A stretch of DNA of 64,000 bases from Acerihabitans sp035013185 (GTDB taxonomy: Bacteria > Pseudomonadota > Gammaproteobacteria > Enterobacterales > Enterobacteriaceae): positions 1 to 64,000 of the forward strand of contig NZ_JAYGJO010000016.1 in assembly GCF_035013185.1 (NCBI RefSeq). The letters run 5' to 3'. A program made the position numbers and the translations under genes. This document shows positions 61,766-64,000 of this stretch, piece after piece (position 1 is the stretch's first letter; each line of letters begins with the position of its first letter). Under the pieces are notes generated by a model. It had not been told where the DNA came from. It was given only the letters and a program-made list of their open reading frames with translations, and did not search any database.

Positions 61766-62710
61766 ATGACATGTCAAACTGGAGTCGCTACGGCGTCGAC
61801 TCATTCCTACCCGGTGCCATCATCTATTTATTTATGCTGTATATCCGTTAGCTGTAATACGATTTCTTTAGATTGGCGAACAGGGGATTGTGGTTGTGAT
61901 GAATATACCTACTTCTATATTTATGATGGTTCATCGGTTGTTGGCGGCACGTCGGCGAGTTGCTACACCGTTGTCGGCTTATGCCCTTGTTCTTATCACA
62001 ATCTCTATGTGGTGGGCATCAAACGCTGTCAAGGCAATGCTGTCTACAGCAACATGTTGACAGTCCAGACGCAGGGTTCGCAACCGGTCTATCCCGATTG
62101 TGGACCTCATTATCCCACGCCGTCACAACCACAGCCAAACGCTAATCCATCAACATTTTCACCAAATGACACGGTGATTTTGAATGCCAGACCGAATAAT
62201 CAAGGAGGACGCTGTTATCCCGCCGCGCCCTGTATGCCACAGTCAAACGCTAATCCATCAACGTTTTCACCCTATGACACGGTGTTTTCTAATGCCAGAC
62301 CGAATAATCAAGGGGGATGCTGTTATCCCGCCGCACCCTGTATGCCACAGCCAAACGCTAATCCATCAACGTTTTCACCCTATGACACGGTGTTTTCTAA
62401 TGCCAGACCGAATAATCAAGGGGGATGCTGTTATCCCGCCGCGCCCTGTGATTTAAAAGCGGAGGTCCAACAATCAGTGAGCGTAAATCTGAGGTGGCAC
62501 GGGAATAATGGCAACGCCCGCAATACCTGCTTCCACGTTTACAAGGATTGTGCCGAAGTGGCGGTCACCTATGATAACTTCTGTCAAATTTGCGATTTAT
62601 GCCCAGGGCGGCAGTATAATTTTTACGTATACGCACAAGACCGCTACGGCAACTGGAGCCCTTGCAGCAACGTTGTGACTGTTCCCACCAATGGGTATCC
62701 TTGTTGTTAG
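61766..62710 (+). CDS. Cysteine-rich protein with two fibronectin type III-like domains
   Basis: A 314-residue protein with about 27 cysteines (near 9%), far above any neighbour. An N-terminal FN3-like domain (about residues 17-100) shows the I-S-L-x-W strand (NTISLDW), a Tyr-rich middle and GLCPCSYHNLYVVGI. A Pro/Asn-rich linker with three 36-residue repeats (about 122-230; core NANPSTFSPYDT...NNQGGCCYPAAPC) follows, then a second FN3-like domain (about 230-310; VSVNLRWHGN, DLCPGRQYNFYVYAQDRYGNWSPCSN) and a final CC. No signal peptide or membrane segment is present; an in-frame stop 6 nt upstream fixes the start. GAGG is 7 nt before the ATG. Cys occupy positions that are normally variable in FN3 domains. 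Function unknown; possibilities are a disulfide-hardened surface or secreted adhesin, or a metal-binding protein. Confidence 0.8.
   Translation: MTCQTGVATASTHSYPVPSSIYLCCISVSCNTISLDWRTGDCGCDEYTYFYIYDGSSVVGGTSASCYTVVGLCPCSYHNLYVVGIKRCQGNAVYSNMLTVQTQGSQPVYPDCGPHYPTPSQPQPNANPSTFSPNDTVILNARPNNQGGRCYPAAPCMPQSNANPSTFSPYDTVFSNARPNNQGGCCYPAAPCMPQPNANPSTFSPYDTVFSNARPNNQGGCCYPAAPCDLKAEVQQSVSVNLRWHGNNGNARNTCFHVYKDCAEVAVTYDNFCQICDLCPGRQYNFYVYAQDRYGNWSPCSNVVTVPTNGYPCC
62132..62455 (+). repeat. Three tandem 108-bp coding repeats in the FN3 gene
   Basis: Units start at 62132, 62240 and 62348 (CAGyCAAACGCTAATCCATC) with exact 108-bp period. Units 2 and 3 are nearly identical, unit 1 slightly diverged. They encode the Cys-Tyr-Pro-Ala-Ala-Pro-Cys linker repeats. 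Confidence 0.95.
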
Positions 62711-62841
62711 ATTCACCGATAATGCGTTATCGCCGGTTAAAAAGGGTGGTGACGCATTACTCATCGATCGTATTTCAAGCCCCTCGCTGCAGGTTATGGT
62801 AAAATCTGTTCCCTCACTTTATTTTTGTATGCGACTTTGTT

Positions 62842-63375
62842 ATGAAACACACTGTGGAAGTTATGATTCCCGCCCAGGATATTGCGATGCGTATCGCTCA
62901 GCTTGGCCAAGCGATCAACCAACACTACCAGCACAGCGGCAGTGATATGGTGTTAGTCGGCCTACTGCGAGGGTCTTTTATTTTTATGGCCGACCTGTGC
63001 CGGGCCGTGACGGTACCCCACGAAGTGGATTTCATAACCGCCTCCAGCTATGGCAGCGGCATGAGCAGCACCCGGGATGTGAAAATTTTAAAGGATCTGG
63101 ATGAAGACATTCGTGGCAAGGATGTGCTTATTGTGGAAGATATCATCGATTCCGGCAATACGCTGAGTAAGGTCCGCGAAATCTTGCAGCTACGCCAGCC
63201 TAAATCCTTGGCCATCTGCACGCTGTTGGATAAGCCCGATCGCCGCGAAGTGCCGGTGCAAGTCGAGTGGGTGGGTTTTACCATCGCCGACGAATTCGTG
63301 GTGGGTTATGGCATCGACTATGCCCAACGCTACCGGCATTTGCCCTATGTGGGCAAAGTGGTTATGCAGGACTGA
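62842..63375 (+). CDS. hpt: Hypoxanthine phosphoribosyltransferase Hpt
   Basis: Purine-salvage enzyme that makes IMP (and GMP) from hypoxanthine and PRPP. 177 residues (E. coli 178 to 182 by start). The PRPP motif VLIVEDIIDSGNTLS is near residues 93-107 and GLLRGSFIFMADL near 40. The ATG at 62842 gives MKHTVEVMIP, as in E. coli. Convergent with can. Confidence 0.97.
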   Translation: MKHTVEVMIPAQDIAMRIAQLGQAINQHYQHSGSDMVLVGLLRGSFIFMADLCRAVTVPHEVDFITASSYGSGMSSTRDVKILKDLDEDIRGKDVLIVEDIIDSGNTLSKVREILQLRQPKSLAICTLLDKPDRREVPVQVEWVGFTIADEFVVGYGIDYAQRYRHLPYVGKVVMQD

Positions 63376-63385
63376 GTTCCTTGCG

Positions 63386-63403
63386 CGGGCAGATACCTGC
63401 CCG
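63386..63403. terminator. Hairpin between convergent hpt and can
   Basis: CGGGCAG (63386-63392) pairs with CTGCCCG (63397-63403) around ATAC. It lies 10 nt after the hpt stop and 11 nt after the can stop on the other strand; likely shared terminator, with no clear T-tract. Confidence 0.65.
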
Positions 63404-63414
63404 GCTAAACGCAA

Positions 63415-64000
63415 TCAACTCTCATGCGGGTGCAATAGCGTGGCGATGCCTTGGCGGTAACGTTGTTCCAGGGTTTCGCGACTGGTGGCAGACACATCGA
63501 GATCGCGCAATAAACCATCATGTATACTGTATACCCAGCCATGCAGCGTCACTTTTTGACTGCGTTTCCAGGCCGAACGCATGATGGTAGAATGACCCAG
63601 GTTGTAAACCTGTTCGATCACGTTTATTTCACATAAGGTATTGATTCGCTCGTCGGGATGAAGCTCGCCCAGCAGTGAGCTATGCTTGTACCACAAGTCG
63701 CGGATATGCAGTAGCCAGTTGTCTATCAAACCCAGTTCAGGATTATCAATGGCTGCCTGAACGCCGCCGCAGCCATAATGGCCGCAAATAATGATATGTT
63801 CGACCTCAAGCACATCCACGGCGTATTGCACTACCGACAGGCAGTTGAGATCGGTATGGATGACCAGGTTGGCAACATTGCGATGGACAAACAATTCACC
63901 GGGTTCCAGCCCGGTCAACTTTTCCGCCGGTACCCGGCTATCCGAGCAGCCAATCCAGAGAAATCGAGGCTTCTGAGCCAGTGCTAATCGTTCAAAAAAA
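63415..64000 (-). CDS. can: Beta-carbonic anhydrase Can (5' end outside window)
   Basis: Zinc enzyme interconverting CO2 and bicarbonate, supplying bicarbonate for biosynthesis. About 195 of an expected 220 residues are in the window; the frame is open to position 64000 and reads FFERLALAQKPRFLWIGCSDSR at the edge (in two parts: FFERLALAQKP, RFLWIGCSDSR), so the gene continues beyond it. The zinc ligands occur as CSDSR and HYGCGG. LFVHRNVANLVIHTDLN and VYSIHDGLLRDLDVSA are conserved. The end is slightly shorter than in E. coli. Confidence 0.96.
   Translation of the reverse strand, partial: FFERLALAQKPRFLWIGCSDSRVPAEKLTGLEPGELFVHRNVANLVIHTDLNCLSVVQYAVDVLEVEHIIICGHYGCGGVQAAIDNPELGLIDNWLLHIRDLWYKHSSLLGELHPDERINTLCEINVIEQVYNLGHSTIMRSAWKRSQKVTLHGWVYSIHDGLLRDLDVSATSRETLEQRYRQGIATLLHPHES

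Overview
The window is chromosomal DNA of a gammaproteobacterium of the order Enterobacterales. Protein sequences and gene order follow the Escherichia coli leu-to-can segment closely: ilvIH, cra, the mraZ-to-lpxC division and cell-wall (dcw) cluster, secMA, mutT, yacG-zapD-coaE, guaC, hofCB-ppdD, nadC, ampDE, aroP, pdhR-aceEF-lpdA, acnB, yacL, speED, yacC, hpt, can. A dispersed non-coding repeat (core GATATACCCGTCATACTTCA, with CCCCAGTCACTTAC/GTAAGCTCCTGGGG hairpins) and the ankyrin and M66 genes recall Sodalis/Serratia/Pectobacteriaceae-type, host-associated enterobacteria. Genus cannot be fixed from the sequence alone. No tRNA, rRNA, insertion sequence, prophage or CRISPR array was seen.

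Layout. 1-3.3 kb: ilvIH and a tandem 188-bp repeat. 3.3-4.8 kb: cra and an alanine exporter (alaE), which is placed elsewhere in E. coli. 5.5-22.6 kb: dcw cluster with the Pmra promoter and MraZ boxes; genes mostly overlap or abut. It lacks ddlB, of which only a 22-codon stump remains between murC and ftsQ. 22.6-26.5 kb: a DUF721/DciA-like gene opposite secM, then secM (GIRAGP arrest core kept, upstream contacts diverged) and secA. 26.6-35.8 kb: conserved housekeeping genes, including a pilus trio whose hofB lacks the usual N-terminal domain. 35.8-38.2 kb: an inserted GH43 glycosidase and sugar-cation symporter pair between ampE and aroP. 38.4-47.6 kb: aroP and the pyruvate dehydrogenase operon with a clear PdhR operator.

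Three accessory regions interrupt synteny and hold the most unusual content. (1) Between lpdA and acnB (47.6-53.6 kb): an 11-repeat-type ankyrin protein diverging from a 1066-residue StcE/TagA-like M66 metalloprotease with no signal peptide, a Ser in place of the metzincin Gly, a Cys cluster and duplicated C-terminal modules. (2) Between acnB and yacL (56.2-58.1 kb): a second ankyrin protein. (3) Between yacC and hpt, where E. coli has cueO and gcd (60.8-62.8 kb): three 60-bp tandem repeats followed by a gene for a very cysteine-rich two-FN3-domain protein with three near-identical 36-residue repeats. These regions are AT-richer than the backbone and are bordered by remnants of the dispersed repeat. 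Together they look like a host-interaction gene set (ankyrin scaffolds plus a glycoprotein-targeting protease) scattered into a conserved backbone; that functional reading is inference.
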